Shown piece by piece: positions 54,041 to 62,691 of a stretch of DNA of 64,000 nt. The stretch lies in assembly GCF_900104385.1 (NCBI RefSeq), contig NZ_FNJA01000004.1:310001-374000 (forward strand). Direction: 5' to 3'. The notes beneath the pieces were generated by a model, which was not told the origin of the DNA, did not search any database, and saw only the letters and a list, made by a program, of their open reading frames with translations. The DNA is from Rhodoferax sp. OV413. Lineage in GTDB: Bacteria; Pseudomonadota; Gammaproteobacteria; Burkholderiales; Burkholderiaceae_C. Both the position numbers and the translations under genes were made by a program. Every line of letters begins with the position of its first letter. Within the stretch, counting starts at the first letter, position 1.

Positions 54041-54199
54041 GGGTTTCTCCTCGTAACACAGTAGGGGATGGATGCCATTGCAATATAGCCCACAAAAGCC
54101 TGTTCCATGCCAACAAATGCCTGCCACCGGCATCGAAACAAGCTGTTACCGCCTTGACCACCCCATCTGGGCCATGTTGCGCTGCAATAAAATCCGTAG

Positions 54200-54862
54200 A
54201 TGGACTATTTCATCGCCAAAGCCCCGTACTGGATCACCCGTTTTGGCGAAATGGGCATCGTGCTACCGATTGCGGCCGCCCTCAGCCTGTGGATGCTGCT
54301 GTCGGCGCGCACGCTGCGGCCGGTGCTGGCCTGGCTGCTGCCGTTCGGCGTAGCCATCTTCATTACCTCGCTGTCCAAGATCGCCTTCATCGGCTGGGGC
54401 GTTGGGATTGCAGCGCTGGACTTCACCGGTTTCTCCGGCCACTCCATGTTTGCGGCCGGTGTCTATCCGGTACTGGCCTACACCTTGGTCGCGCAGTGGA
54501 CCCAGGCCCGCCACACCCAACGCCTGGCCCTACTGGGCGGTTATGCATTGGCCGCGCTGATCGCCTGGAGCCGGATCGAGATCCAGGTGCATTCCTGGTC
54601 CGAAGTGATTGCCGGTTTCGCCCTGGGTGCGGCCGCCAGCGCCTGGGCCATCGCCCACATGGGTGCGGTGCCCGCGCGCCCGCCACTGCTGCGCCTGCGC
54701 TGGGCGCTGCTGGGGCTGGCCGGCTGGCTGAGCGTGATGCCGCTGCAGGCGGCACCCTCGCGTTCGCACGACATGGTGACCCGGCTGGCACTGGAGCTGG
54801 CCGACCACGAGCGCCCGTTCCGCCGCGCCGACCTGCACAGCAGCGCCCTGCCCGCCTCCTAA
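54200..54862 (+). CDS. PAP2-family membrane phosphatase
   Basis: This is a 220-residue protein with five to six TM helices. The PAP2 motifs are partly conserved: GFSGHSMFAAGVYPVLAYTL (SGHS) and SRIEIQVHSWSEVIAGFALG (SR...H). The last acidic position is Glu instead of Asp, and the first motif is weaker (LSKIAFIGWG). Members dephosphorylate undecaprenyl pyrophosphate or phosphatidic acid at the outer face of the inner membrane. The gene is the first of a group with ridA 12 bp downstream. Confidence 0.85.
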   Translation: MDYFIAKAPYWITRFGEMGIVLPIAAALSLWMLLSARTLRPVLAWLLPFGVAIFITSLSKIAFIGWGVGIAALDFTGFSGHSMFAAGVYPVLAYTLVAQWTQARHTQRLALLGGYALAALIAWSRIEIQVHSWSEVIAGFALGAAASAWAIAHMGAVPARPPLLRLRWALLGLAGWLSVMPLQAAPSRSHDMVTRLALELADHERPFRRADLHSSALPAS

Positions 54863-54874
54863 CCCGGCTCCCAC

Positions 54875-55348
54875 ATGACCACCGCAGACCAACGCTTCCA
54901 ACACGCGGCCGCCGCACTCGGCTATTCCTTCGACGGCGAAATCAAGATCGGCGGCAACTATGTGCCGCTCCTGCGCAATGGCCGCGACATCTACATCAGC
55001 GGGCAGATCCCACGGGTCGACAGCACGGTGGTGGTCACCGGCCGCGCTGGTGCCGATGTGGCCCTGGCCCAGGCCCAGCATGCGGCCAAGGTGTGTGCGA
55101 TGCGGGCGCTGGCGCTGCTGCAGCGCGCGCTGGGCAGCCTGGACCAGGTGGCGGCCGTGCTGCGTATTACCGTCTATGTTCAGTGCAGCGACGACTTCAC
55201 CCAGCACAGCGAGGTGGCCGATGGCGCCTCTGAGATCCTGTACCAGGTGCTGGGCCCGGCCGGCGCCCACACCCGCACCTCGGTGGGCGTGCTGCAGCTG
55301 CCCAAGAACGCCACGGTGGAATTGGACATGGTTGCCTGCGCGCACTGA
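54875..55348 (+). CDS. RidA/YjgF-family protein
   Basis: The protein is 157 residues. The core reads LRNGRDIYISGQIPRVDSTV, LDQVAAVLRITVYVQCSDDF and HTRTSVGVLQLPKNATVELD. The Arg that binds the imine/enamine carboxylate in RidA is present in HTRTSVG. RidA-type enzymes deaminate reactive enamines made by PLP enzymes; this clade of longer YjgF proteins has varied functions. The gene directly follows the PAP2 gene. Confidence 0.92.
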   Translation: MTTADQRFQHAAAALGYSFDGEIKIGGNYVPLLRNGRDIYISGQIPRVDSTVVVTGRAGADVALAQAQHAAKVCAMRALALLQRALGSLDQVAAVLRITVYVQCSDDFTQHSEVADGASEILYQVLGPAGAHTRTSVGVLQLPKNATVELDMVACAH

Positions 55349-55349
55349 C

Positions 55350-55405
55350 CGCTATATTTTCCATAGCTTCCCGCGCTTACATTGATTGCGCTACAGGCAT
55401 TTTTT
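55350..55405 (+). repeat. dispersed ~55-bp repeat, intergenic
   Basis: GCTATA(N5)CATAGCTTCCCGCGCTTAC followed by TTGCGCTACAGGCATTTTTT matches the pattern and spacing of the other copies. It lies just after ridA and before the diguanylate cyclase gene. Confidence 0.55.
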
Positions 55406-55481
55406 ATCTAAATGCCTGGCCGAAGAACAGCCCCTTCCAACCTTCATCACAGCTTCATGCGCGTGCGCTAAGCTGACCGCC

Positions 55482-56441
55482 ATGGACATTGACCCCACCG
55501 TCTACAAAACCCTGCTCGAATCCACCAAGGCCATTCCCTGGAAGATCGACTGGAAGACCCTGAAGTTTGCCTACATCGGCCCGCAGATCGAGCAGCTGCT
55601 CGGTTGGTCGCCCGAGAGCTGGGTCAGCGCTCAGGACTGGGCCGAGCGCATGCACCCCGAAGACCGCGAAGTCACCTTCAACTACTGCGTCAGCCGGTCG
55701 CAGGCCGGGGTCGACCACGAGGCCGACTACCGCGCGCTGACCAAGGACGGCGGCTACGTGTGGATACGCGATGTAGTGCATGTGGTGCGCAAGGACGGCG
55801 AGGTTGAGGCCCTGGTGGGCTTCATGTTCGACATCAGCGAGCGCAAGAAGACCGAAGAAAAGCTGATCAGCTTGCAAAAAGAGCTGGAAGAGCTGTCCTT
55901 CAAGGACGGCCTGACCGGCATTGCGAACCGGCGCCTGTTCGACTCCATCATCGATATCGAGTGGACCAACGCCCGGCGCAACCAGCAACCACTGTCGGTG
56001 ATCATGCTGGATATCGACTACTTCAAGCAGTACAACGACCACTACGGCCACCTGAAGGGCGACGACACCTTGAAGCAAGTGGCCCAGACCCTGGCGGCGG
56101 CGGCCACCCGGTCGCGCGACTTTGTGGGCCGCTATGGCGGCGAGGAATTCATCCTGGTGCTGCCCGAAACCAACCAGGCCTCGGCCCTGAAAATCGCCGA
56201 GCGCTGCCGCGCCATGGTCAGCCAGCTGCAGATTCCGCATGCCGGCTCGCCCCAGCAAGCAGTTTTGACCTGCAGCCTGGGCGTGGCCACCACCGTGCCG
56301 GCGCCGGATGCGGACATTGCCGCGTTCATTGACAGCGTCGACAAGCTGCTCTACCAGGCCAAGCAGAACGGCCGCGATCGGGTGGAAAGCGCCCCGCACA
56401 GCCCCGCAGCCCCCACGCCACCCGGCCCCCGGGCGCGCTAG
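55482..56441 (+). CDS. PAS-GGDEF diguanylate cyclase
   Basis: This is a 319-residue protein. Residues ~10-120 are a PAS/PAC sensor (KFAYIGPQIEQLLGWSPESW, then VWIRDVVHVVRKDGEVEALV and GFMFDISERKKTEEKL). A short coiled coil follows, then the GGDEF domain from LSFKDGLTGIANRRLFDSII to the signature GRYGGEEFILVLPE (GGEEF, catalytically competent). It makes cyclic di-GMP in response to a PAS ligand. The chosen ATG gives a start right before the PAS domain; an upstream frame start at 55386 lies in the repeat region. Confidence 0.94.
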   Translation: MDIDPTVYKTLLESTKAIPWKIDWKTLKFAYIGPQIEQLLGWSPESWVSAQDWAERMHPEDREVTFNYCVSRSQAGVDHEADYRALTKDGGYVWIRDVVHVVRKDGEVEALVGFMFDISERKKTEEKLISLQKELEELSFKDGLTGIANRRLFDSIIDIEWTNARRNQQPLSVIMLDIDYFKQYNDHYGHLKGDDTLKQVAQTLAAAATRSRDFVGRYGGEEFILVLPETNQASALKIAERCRAMVSQLQIPHAGSPQQAVLTCSLGVATTVPAPDADIAAFIDSVDKLLYQAKQNGRDRVESAPHSPAAPTPPGPRAR

Positions 56442-56495
56442 TTATTTCATAGCACGTCGCGCAGGTACATGCTGCGCCGGTCGTTGTTTTTCCAT
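56441..56495 (+). repeat. repeat-like segment at the yihY 3' end
   Basis: GTTATT(N2)CATAGCACGTCGCGCAGG followed by TGCTGCGCCGGTCGTTGTTTTT resembles the ~55-bp repeat. It supplies the last ~16 codons of the YihY protein on the minus strand and the stop of that gene. Weaker than the intergenic copies. Confidence 0.35.
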
Positions 56496-57694
56496 AAATT
56501 TTCCAGCGCGGGCGCCGGGGTCAGCAGCAACTGCTCGACCAGGGGCAACAGCAAGGTGCGGTCGGGGTCAACCAGCAGCAGCCAGCGCGGCTCGCGGGCC
56601 GTGGCCGAGCCGTCCAGCGGCTCCAGCTCTTCCAGGCGCCCCACCCAGTCCATGGCCGCCAGCACGTTGAGCACCGGCTCCAGCTGCAGTGTGTCGACCT
56701 GCACCGCCTGTTCCAGCTGCGGCATGCTCAAGCCCTTGTCGCCCGCGGCCCGCGCCCGGTGCAGCTGCTGCAGCACCTCGATGGCCAGCAAAAACGGCCA
56801 GCCGTGAGTGGTGGCGCGCCGGGCCACGCCTTGCAGCAGACTGGGCATGTAGGCGGCGATCACCGCGCCCAACAACACCACCACCCAGGCCAGGTAGATC
56901 CAGACCAGCAGAATCGGCAAGGTGGCAAATGCGCCGTAGACCATGGAATAGGTGGGCACCATCGCCAGGTAGGCTGTCAGCAAGCGCTTGGCGGCTTCAA
57001 TGCCCAGGGCCACAAACACGCCGCCGGCCCAGGCATGCGACCACTTGACCCGGGTGTTCGGCACATAGCGGTACAGCGCGGCCATGCCGGTGGCCAGCAA
57101 GGCCATCTGCAGCAGGCTGAACAACAGGCGCACGCCACCCGGCAGGCTGTCCACCACGCCCTGCGAACTGGATACCAGATACGAGGTCAGCGCCAGGCTG
57201 GCGCCCAGCAGCAGCGGCCCCAGGGTGATGGCGGCCCAGTAGATCAGCACCCGCTGGCCCAGCGGCCGGGCCCGGCGCACGCGCCAGATGGCGTTCAGCG
57301 TGTGGTCTATGGTCAAAATCAGCGCAAGCGCGGTGAACAGCACGATGGCTAAGCCCACCGAGCCCAGCTTGCTGGCCTGGCTGGCAAACTGCGTGAGGTA
57401 GCCCTGCACCTGGCGGGCAATGCTCTCGGGGATCAGGCTTTGCACCAGCCACTTCTGCAGCACCACCTGCACTTTGCCGAACATCGGGAACGCGGTAAAG
57501 ATGGCCAGCGCCACGGTAAAGAATGGCACCAAGGCCAGCGAAGTGGTAAACGTCAAACTGCTGGCCGTCAAGCCCAGGTGGTCCTCACGAAAGCGCTCGC
57601 GCAGCGTGTGGGCGGTGGTTTTCCAGGGGAAGCGGGACAGGTCTTTCAGGAACAGGTCGAAGCGCTGGGACAAAGCAAAAAGGGACAAAGGCAT
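56447..57694 (-). CDS. YihY family inner-membrane protein
   Basis: This 415-residue protein is of the YihY/BrkB (virulence factor BrkB, formerly 'ribonuclease BN') family. Six TM helices follow the LTASSLTFTTSLALVPFFTV start and include VGLAIVLFTALALILTIDHT, NAIWRVRRARPLGQRVLIYW, and PTYSMVYGAFATLPILLVWI then YLAWVVVLLGAVIAAYMPSL. A C-terminal ~110-residue cytoplasmic extension (with a winged-helix-like EVLQQLHRARAAGDKGLSMP) is common in betaproteobacterial members. The function is unproven. Its ATG is only 21 bp from the divergent DUF2069 gene. Confidence 0.92.
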   Translation of the reverse strand: MPLSLFALSQRFDLFLKDLSRFPWKTTAHTLRERFREDHLGLTASSLTFTTSLALVPFFTVALAIFTAFPMFGKVQVVLQKWLVQSLIPESIARQVQGYLTQFASQASKLGSVGLAIVLFTALALILTIDHTLNAIWRVRRARPLGQRVLIYWAAITLGPLLLGASLALTSYLVSSSQGVVDSLPGGVRLLFSLLQMALLATGMAALYRYVPNTRVKWSHAWAGGVFVALGIEAAKRLLTAYLAMVPTYSMVYGAFATLPILLVWIYLAWVVVLLGAVIAAYMPSLLQGVARRATTHGWPFLLAIEVLQQLHRARAAGDKGLSMPQLEQAVQVDTLQLEPVLNVLAAMDWVGRLEELEPLDGSATAREPRWLLLVDPDRTLLLPLVEQLLLTPAPALENLWKNNDRRSMYLRDVL

Positions 57695-57715
57695 GGCCGC
57701 TATGATGCCATCGCT

Positions 57716-58102
57716 ATGAATAACAACGAAAACTCTGTCGCCTGGACCCGCATACTGGCCGTGGGCAGCCTGCTGGGGCTGATTGTGCTGAGCCTGGCCT
57801 GGGAACTGGTGCTGGCGCCGCTGCGCCCGGGCAGCGTGATCCTGGCGCTGAAGGCGCTGCCGCTGTGCATCCCCCTGGTCGGCCTGCTGAAGAACCGCAT
57901 GTACACCTACCGCTGGGTCAGCCTGATGGTCTGGCTCTATTTCACCGAAGGCGTAGTCCGCGCCTACAGCGATGCCGCACCCAGCCGCTGGTATGCGCTG
58001 GCCGAGGCCTTGCTGTGCGTGGTCTTGTTCGCCGCCTGCGCGCTGCATGTGCGGCTGCGCTTCAAGCACGCCAAGGCCGCGGCAGCCGCTGCGGCGATTT
58101 AA
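57716..58102 (+). CDS. DUF2069 membrane protein
   Basis: This 128-residue small membrane protein has four hydrophobic helices. It fits DUF2069: LALKALPLCIPLVGLLKNRM, YTYRWVSLMVWLYFTEGVVR and a final ALLCVVLFAACALHVRLRF. The function is unknown. The gene starts 21 bp from the divergent yihY, and the FAD dehydrogenase gene begins 14 bp after it, probably as one operon. Confidence 0.88.
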   Translation: MNNNENSVAWTRILAVGSLLGLIVLSLAWELVLAPLRPGSVILALKALPLCIPLVGLLKNRMYTYRWVSLMVWLYFTEGVVRAYSDAAPSRWYALAEALLCVVLFAACALHVRLRFKHAKAAAAAAAI

Positions 58103-58116
58103 CTGGGAGACCCACC

Positions 58117-59544
58117 ATGCAAGCCCTGCTCGACAACCTGCGCCAGCTGATCGGCGCCCAACATGTACTGACCGACGGCGACCTCAGCGCCTATGAGCAC
58201 GACTGGCGCAAGCGCAGCCGCGGCAAGTCGCTGGCCGTGGTGCGCCCCGGCAGCACGGCCGAAGTGGCGGCCGTGGTCAAGGCCTGCGCCGTCACCGGCG
58301 TCAGCATCGTACCCCAGGGCGGCAATACCGGCCTGGTGGTCGGCAGTACGCCAGATGAGTCGGGCACGCAGATTGTGCTGAGCCTGCAGCGCATGCATGC
58401 GGTGCGCGCGGTAGACGGTGCCAACCTGACCATGACGGTGGAGGCTGGCTGCATCCTGCAAAGCCTGCAGGAAACCGCGGCCAACGCCGGCTTTCTGTTT
58501 CCGCTGAGCCTGGGCGCCGAGGGCAGCTGCACCATAGGCGGCAATCTGGCCACCAATGCCGGCGGCACCCAGGTGCTGCGCTACGGCAATGCACGCGAAC
58601 TATGCCTGGGGCTGGAGGTAGTCACCGCCCACGGCGAAATCTGGAGCGGCCTGAGCGGCCTGCGCAAGGACAACACCGGTTACGACCTGCGCAACCTTTT
58701 CGTCGGCAGCGAAGGAACGCTGGGCATCATCACCGCCGCCACCATGAAGCTGTATCCCCAGCCCGCGGCCCAGCTCACCGCCTGGGCCGCCGCGCCCAGC
58801 CTGGAAGATGCCGTTACCCTGCTGGGCCTGGCGCACCAGCACCTGGGCGCAGGCCTGACCGGCTTCGAGGTGATGGGCCAGTTTGCCCTGAGCCTGGTGG
58901 CCAAGCACTACCCGCAGCAGCGCGTGCCGCTGTACCAGGACACGCCCTGGTGCGTGCTGCTGGAGAACTCGGACAACGAATCCGAAACCCATGCGCGCAC
59001 CCGGTTCGAAAGCCTGCTGGAACTGGCGCTGGAGCAAGGCTGCGTGACCGATGCCGTAGTCGCCGAAAACCTGGCCCAGGCGCATGCGCTGTGGCATGTG
59101 CGCGAAAGCATCTCCATGGCCCAGGCCGAGGAAGGGCTGAACATCAAGCACGACATCTCCATCCCGGTGTCGCGCATCCCTGAGTTCGTGCGCAGCACCG
59201 ACGCACTGCTGCAAACCCATATCCCCGGCGTGCGCCTGGTCAACTTCGGCCACCTGGGCGACGGCAATCTGCACTACAACGTGCAGGCCCCGGCCGAGGG
59301 TGACCCGGCCCAGTTCCTGCGCGAAAAGGAAGACGAGGTCAACACCCTGGTGTTCGACGCGGTGCTGGCGCACGGCGGTTCGATCTCGGCCGAGCACGGC
59401 GTGGGCAGCCTGAAGGTCGGCCACCTGGAGCACTACAAATCCCCGGTGGCACTGGAGCTGATGCGCGGCATCAAGCAGGCGCTGGACCCTCAGAACCTGA
59501 TGAACCCAGGCCGGGTCGTCCTGGTAGGGAACGCGGGGTTCTAA
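58117..59544 (+). CDS. FAD-binding oxidoreductase, GlcD/D-2-hydroxyglutarate dehydrogenase-like
   Basis: This 475-residue enzyme is of the vanillyl-alcohol-oxidase (FAD_binding_4) fold. It has VSIVPQGGNTGLVVGSTPDE in the FAD site, LSLGAEGSCTIGGNLATNAG, and LFVGSEGTLGIITAATMKLY. The C-terminal cap has FGHLGDGNLHYNVQAP (His ligands of the catalytic metal), ISAEHGVGSLKVGHLEHY and LDPQNLMNPGRV. It oxidises a D-2-hydroxy acid such as D-lactate, glycolate or D-2-hydroxyglutarate; the substrate cannot be decided from sequence alone. A weak hairpin-T terminator follows. Confidence 0.93.
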   Translation: MQALLDNLRQLIGAQHVLTDGDLSAYEHDWRKRSRGKSLAVVRPGSTAEVAAVVKACAVTGVSIVPQGGNTGLVVGSTPDESGTQIVLSLQRMHAVRAVDGANLTMTVEAGCILQSLQETAANAGFLFPLSLGAEGSCTIGGNLATNAGGTQVLRYGNARELCLGLEVVTAHGEIWSGLSGLRKDNTGYDLRNLFVGSEGTLGIITAATMKLYPQPAAQLTAWAAAPSLEDAVTLLGLAHQHLGAGLTGFEVMGQFALSLVAKHYPQQRVPLYQDTPWCVLLENSDNESETHARTRFESLLELALEQGCVTDAVVAENLAQAHALWHVRESISMAQAEEGLNIKHDISIPVSRIPEFVRSTDALLQTHIPGVRLVNFGHLGDGNLHYNVQAPAEGDPAQFLREKEDEVNTLVFDAVLAHGGSISAEHGVGSLKVGHLEHYKSPVALELMRGIKQALDPQNLMNPGRVVLVGNAGF

Positions 59545-59553
59545 AATCGCTGG

Positions 59554-59576
59554 GCTGCGATTGCAGCTGTTTTTTT
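59554..59576 (+). terminator. probable intrinsic terminator
   Basis: GCTGC-GATT-GCAGC forms a 5-bp stem (59554-59567), followed by TGTTTTTTT. It comes 10 bp after the FAD dehydrogenase stop and 15 bp before thyA. The stem is short, so partial read-through into thyA-folA is likely. Confidence 0.45.
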
Positions 59577-59590
59577 GATCTGACCCCGAC

Positions 59591-60400
59591 ATGACCCGCC
59601 CCATCCGCTCCCAGTACGAAGATTTCATGCGCCTGGTGCACACCACCGGCACGGCCAAGACCGACCGCACCGGCACCGGCACGCGCAGCGTGTTCGGCCA
59701 CCAGATGCGCTTCGACCTGAACGAAGGCTTTCCGCTGGTCACCACCAAGAAGGTGCACCTGCGCTCCATCATCCAGGAGCTGCTGTGGTTTCTGCAGGGC
59801 AGCAGCGACAACAACTGGCTGAAGGAACGCGGCGTCAGCATCTGGGACGAATGGGCGCGCCCCGACGGCAGCCTGGGCCCGGTCTACGGCGTGCAGTGGC
59901 GCAGCTGGCCTACGCCCGATGGCGGCCACATCGACCAGATCGCCCAGGTGATCCAGACCCTGAAGACCAACCCCGACAGCCGCCGCATCATCGTCAGCGC
60001 CTGGAACGTGGCCGAGCTGGACCAGATGGCGTTGATGCCCTGCCACGCGTTCTTCCAGTTCTATGTGGCCGACGGCAAGCTCAGCTGCCAGCTGTACCAG
60101 CGCAGCGCCGACATCTTTTTGGGTGTGCCCTTCAACATTGCCAGCTATGCGCTGCTGACCCATATGGTGGCCCAGCAGTGCGATCTGGCGGTGGGCGACT
60201 TCATCTGGACCGGTGGCGACTGCCATATCTACAGCAACCACGTGGACCAGGTGAACGAGCAACTGAGTCGCGCGCCCTACCCTTACCCGACCCTGCACAT
60301 CAAGCGCAAGCCGGCCGACATCTTCAGCTACGAGTTTGAGGATTTCGAGGTACTCGACTACCAATGCCACCCGGCCATCAAAGCCCCGGTGGCGGTATGA
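59591..60400 (+). CDS. thyA: thymidylate synthase
   Basis: This 269-residue enzyme makes dTMP from dUMP with methylene-THF as carbon donor and reductant. Motifs are [40 protein letters not shown], the nucleophile Cys in [20 protein letters not shown], and [20 protein letters not shown]. The C-terminus [20 protein letters not shown] is intact. It overlaps folA by 4 bp; the pair recycles dihydrofolate produced by the synthase. Confidence 0.98.
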   Translation: MTRPIRSQYEDFMRLVHTTGTAKTDRTGTGTRSVFGHQMRFDLNEGFPLVTTKKVHLRSIIQELLWFLQGSSDNNWLKERGVSIWDEWARPDGSLGPVYGVQWRSWPTPDGGHIDQIAQVIQTLKTNPDSRRIIVSAWNVAELDQMALMPCHAFFQFYVADGKLSCQLYQRSADIFLGVPFNIASYALLTHMVAQQCDLAVGDFIWTGGDCHIYSNHVDQVNEQLSRAPYPYPTLHIKRKPADIFSYEFEDFEVLDYQCHPAIKAPVAV

Positions 60401-60885
60401 AGTTGCACCTGATTTTTGCGCGTGCCGCGAATGGCGTGATCGGCGTGAACGGCGCCCTGCCCTGGCATCTGCCGGAGGACATGGCGCACTTCAAGCGCAC
60501 CACGCTAGGCTGCCCGGTGATCATGGGCCGCAAGACCTGGGATTCGCTGCCGCCACGCTTTCGGCCGCTGCCAGGGCGCGTGAATATCGTGGTGACGCGG
60601 CAAGCCGATTGGCAGGCCGAGGGTGCGCTGCGCGCCGGCTCGATTGCAGAAGCTGCAGCACTGTGTCCGACGGATGCCGATGCCTGGGTGATTGGCGGCG
60701 CCGAGATCTATGCACAGGCCCTGCCCTTGGCGCAGACGGCCGTGGTCACTGAGATCGGCCAAGACTTTGAGGGTGATGCCTACGCACCCAGCTTCGGTCC
60801 CGAATGGACCGAGGTGAGCCGCGAGGCCCACACCAGCAGCACGGGCTTGCCGTTCAGCTTTGTGCGCCTGCAACGCGGTGGCTGA
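60397..60885 (+). CDS. folA: dihydrofolate reductase
   Basis: This 162-residue enzyme reduces DHF to THF using NADPH. Typical segments are [60 protein letters not shown], and [23 protein letters not shown] at 60397 overlaps the thyA stop (ATGA). A longer frame from 60364 has no support. It ends before a repeat element. Confidence 0.97.
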   Translation: MKLHLIFARAANGVIGVNGALPWHLPEDMAHFKRTTLGCPVIMGRKTWDSLPPRFRPLPGRVNIVVTRQADWQAEGALRAGSIAEAAALCPTDADAWVIGGAEIYAQALPLAQTAVVTEIGQDFEGDAYAPSFGPEWTEVSREAHTSSTGLPFSFVRLQRGG

Positions 60886-60888
60886 AAC

Positions 60889-60940
60889 GCTTCTGTTTTT
60901 ATAGCATCTTGCGCAGATAGTATCAGCGCCAGCGGCCTTT
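60889..60940 (+). repeat. dispersed repeat, intergenic
   Basis: TTCTGTTTTTATAGCATC, then TTGCGCAGATAG and CAGCGCCAGCGGCC, fit the repeat layout with a diverged left box. It lies in the short gap between the convergent folA and tannase-family genes. Confidence 0.5.
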
Positions 60941-62666
60941 ATGGCCTACATGCAAAACTGCTGGCGACCTCAGAGTCACCGGACTGGTAACGCGCCACCT
61001 GCGGATAGGGGCACAAAGGACGGCTGCGTTGCGCCGACCATCCGGCGGGCAGCTCGCTGTTGACACCGCCTACGTTGCCCGCACCCCGCGCCGACGCGAC
61101 GATGCGCTCGGGGGCCTTGCCTTGCTCTACCCAGGCAACCAGGGCGCTGAGGGCGTCGTACTGGTCAGTGGCCGGTCCGCCGCGCGAATGGCCCATGCCT
61201 GGCACCCGAAAGAAACGTGCGAACTCGCTCGCCCGGCCCCGGTGATAGGTGTCCAGCCCCTGGTACCAGGCCTGTGTGTCGTCCACCGAGAAAATAGCGT
61301 CTGAAGCGCCATGAACGACCACCATCTTGGCGCCACGGTTGCGCAGCGTATCCAGCTTTGTTGCGTTCGGAGGCGTCATGAAGGAGATGGCACTCTCGGT
61401 GTAAATACCGCTGGTGGCAAAAATCTTGCCTCCGTCGGTATCGATGTCGAAGTTCAGCGCAAAGGCCGCCGTCTTGCTGGTGTCTGTGGCCATGCCCAGG
61501 TCACTTACCGGGGGCGAAGAAAACATGTAGCCCACGCAAACCGGATTACGCGCAGTGCGCAGGGAATTTCGGAACTTCCATTCCGCCCAGTCCGTCTGCA
61601 CGATGCCCGCGTCAAATGGAAAGCCGCTGTAAATGGCGTCGCCCACACGGTTGCGTGCCGGGCTGAACACCGCGGCAATGACGGTCTTCTGGGTTGCGCT
61701 GAGGCAGCTCCCGTCGCGCGCCCCTGCACAGGCCGGAATATCCCGCAGGGGAGCGAAGGCCTCGCGGCAAGCCTCAATGTCCTGCACCAAGCCATCCTTC
61801 AGGCCATCGAGCGCGTCACACTTGTCGAGGATGGCGCTGGCGACCACTTCACGCTCTGCTTTGGGCAGAGCTGACTCGTAGTCGGGCAAGCCATTGACGA
61901 CCCGGATGGTGGTGACGGTGGCCCAGCGTTTTACATTGGAGAGGTTGCCCACCGCAGCCCGCGGCAAATTGATGCCGGGAGAGGTGGCAAGAACACCATC
62001 AAATGCATCGGCATACCGGGAGGCCGCGACCATCGCATGGCGTCCTCCATTGGACGTGCCGGCGATGTAGGAGCGATCGGGGGCCTTGCCATACGCTTCT
62101 TTGACCAAGGCTTTGGCCATGGGTGTAAGCGTGCCTACAGCGGTGTAGCCGTAGTCCAGACGGGCCTGTGGGTCCAAACCAAAAAGCGGATTCTGCGCAG
62201 AGGAATGGCCGGCGTCGGAGCTGATGATGGCAAAGCCCATCTGCAACCCATTGCGCAGCAGTCCACCGCTGCCGATCGCAGAGCCACCATCTGCAACGGC
62301 AACATTGCCATCGGTACCACCGTTGGCCTGGTACAAGAATCGCCCGCTCCAGTCCTTCGGTAAACGCATCTGAAAGCCGATGGCGTAGTTCTGGCCATCG
62401 ACCGCGCTGATGCGCTCGTTCATGCGCCCTACCACCAGGCAGTGCTCGCCGACAGGCTGACCGGCGTTGGAGAGTGTGCCCGCAGCGACTACGCTGGCTG
62501 ACGCGATCGTCGTTCTGGCAAAGCTGAAACCGCTGAGCGTTGCGCAGTTGGCGATAGTGGCCGGCTGGGCCGCCGCAAGTTGCGGCAGGGTATCGTTGTC
62601 GCTGCCGCCGCAAGCTGCAAGGCCAAAGCTGCTGAGGAGAATGGGTAAGAAGAATTTAGCTGTCAT
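60939..62666 (-). CDS. tannase/feruloyl esterase-family lipoprotein
   Basis: This is a 575-residue secreted protein. MTAKFFLPILLSSFGLAACG is a lipoprotein signal peptide with the LAAC lipobox (Cys19). The alpha/beta-hydrolase catalytic motif SYIAGTSNGGRHAMVAASRY contains the nucleophile Ser. The late MVVVHGASDAIFSVDDTQAW and FFRVPGMGHSRGGPATDQYD give the acid and His. It belongs to the tannase/feruloyl esterase family, which includes MHETase, and acts on aromatic esters or is uncharacterised. The porin gene upstream on the same strand ends 26 bp before its start, suggesting co-expression. Confidence 0.9.
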   Translation of the reverse strand: MTAKFFLPILLSSFGLAACGGSDNDTLPQLAAAQPATIANCATLSGFSFARTTIASASVVAAGTLSNAGQPVGEHCLVVGRMNERISAVDGQNYAIGFQMRLPKDWSGRFLYQANGGTDGNVAVADGGSAIGSGGLLRNGLQMGFAIISSDAGHSSAQNPLFGLDPQARLDYGYTAVGTLTPMAKALVKEAYGKAPDRSYIAGTSNGGRHAMVAASRYADAFDGVLATSPGINLPRAAVGNLSNVKRWATVTTIRVVNGLPDYESALPKAEREVVASAILDKCDALDGLKDGLVQDIEACREAFAPLRDIPACAGARDGSCLSATQKTVIAAVFSPARNRVGDAIYSGFPFDAGIVQTDWAEWKFRNSLRTARNPVCVGYMFSSPPVSDLGMATDTSKTAAFALNFDIDTDGGKIFATSGIYTESAISFMTPPNATKLDTLRNRGAKMVVVHGASDAIFSVDDTQAWYQGLDTYHRGRASEFARFFRVPGMGHSRGGPATDQYDALSALVAWVEQGKAPERIVASARGAGNVGGVNSELPAGWSAQRSRPLCPYPQVARYQSGDSEVASSFACRP

Positions 62667-62691
62667 GGGATGTCTTTCGCTGTGCCGGATT

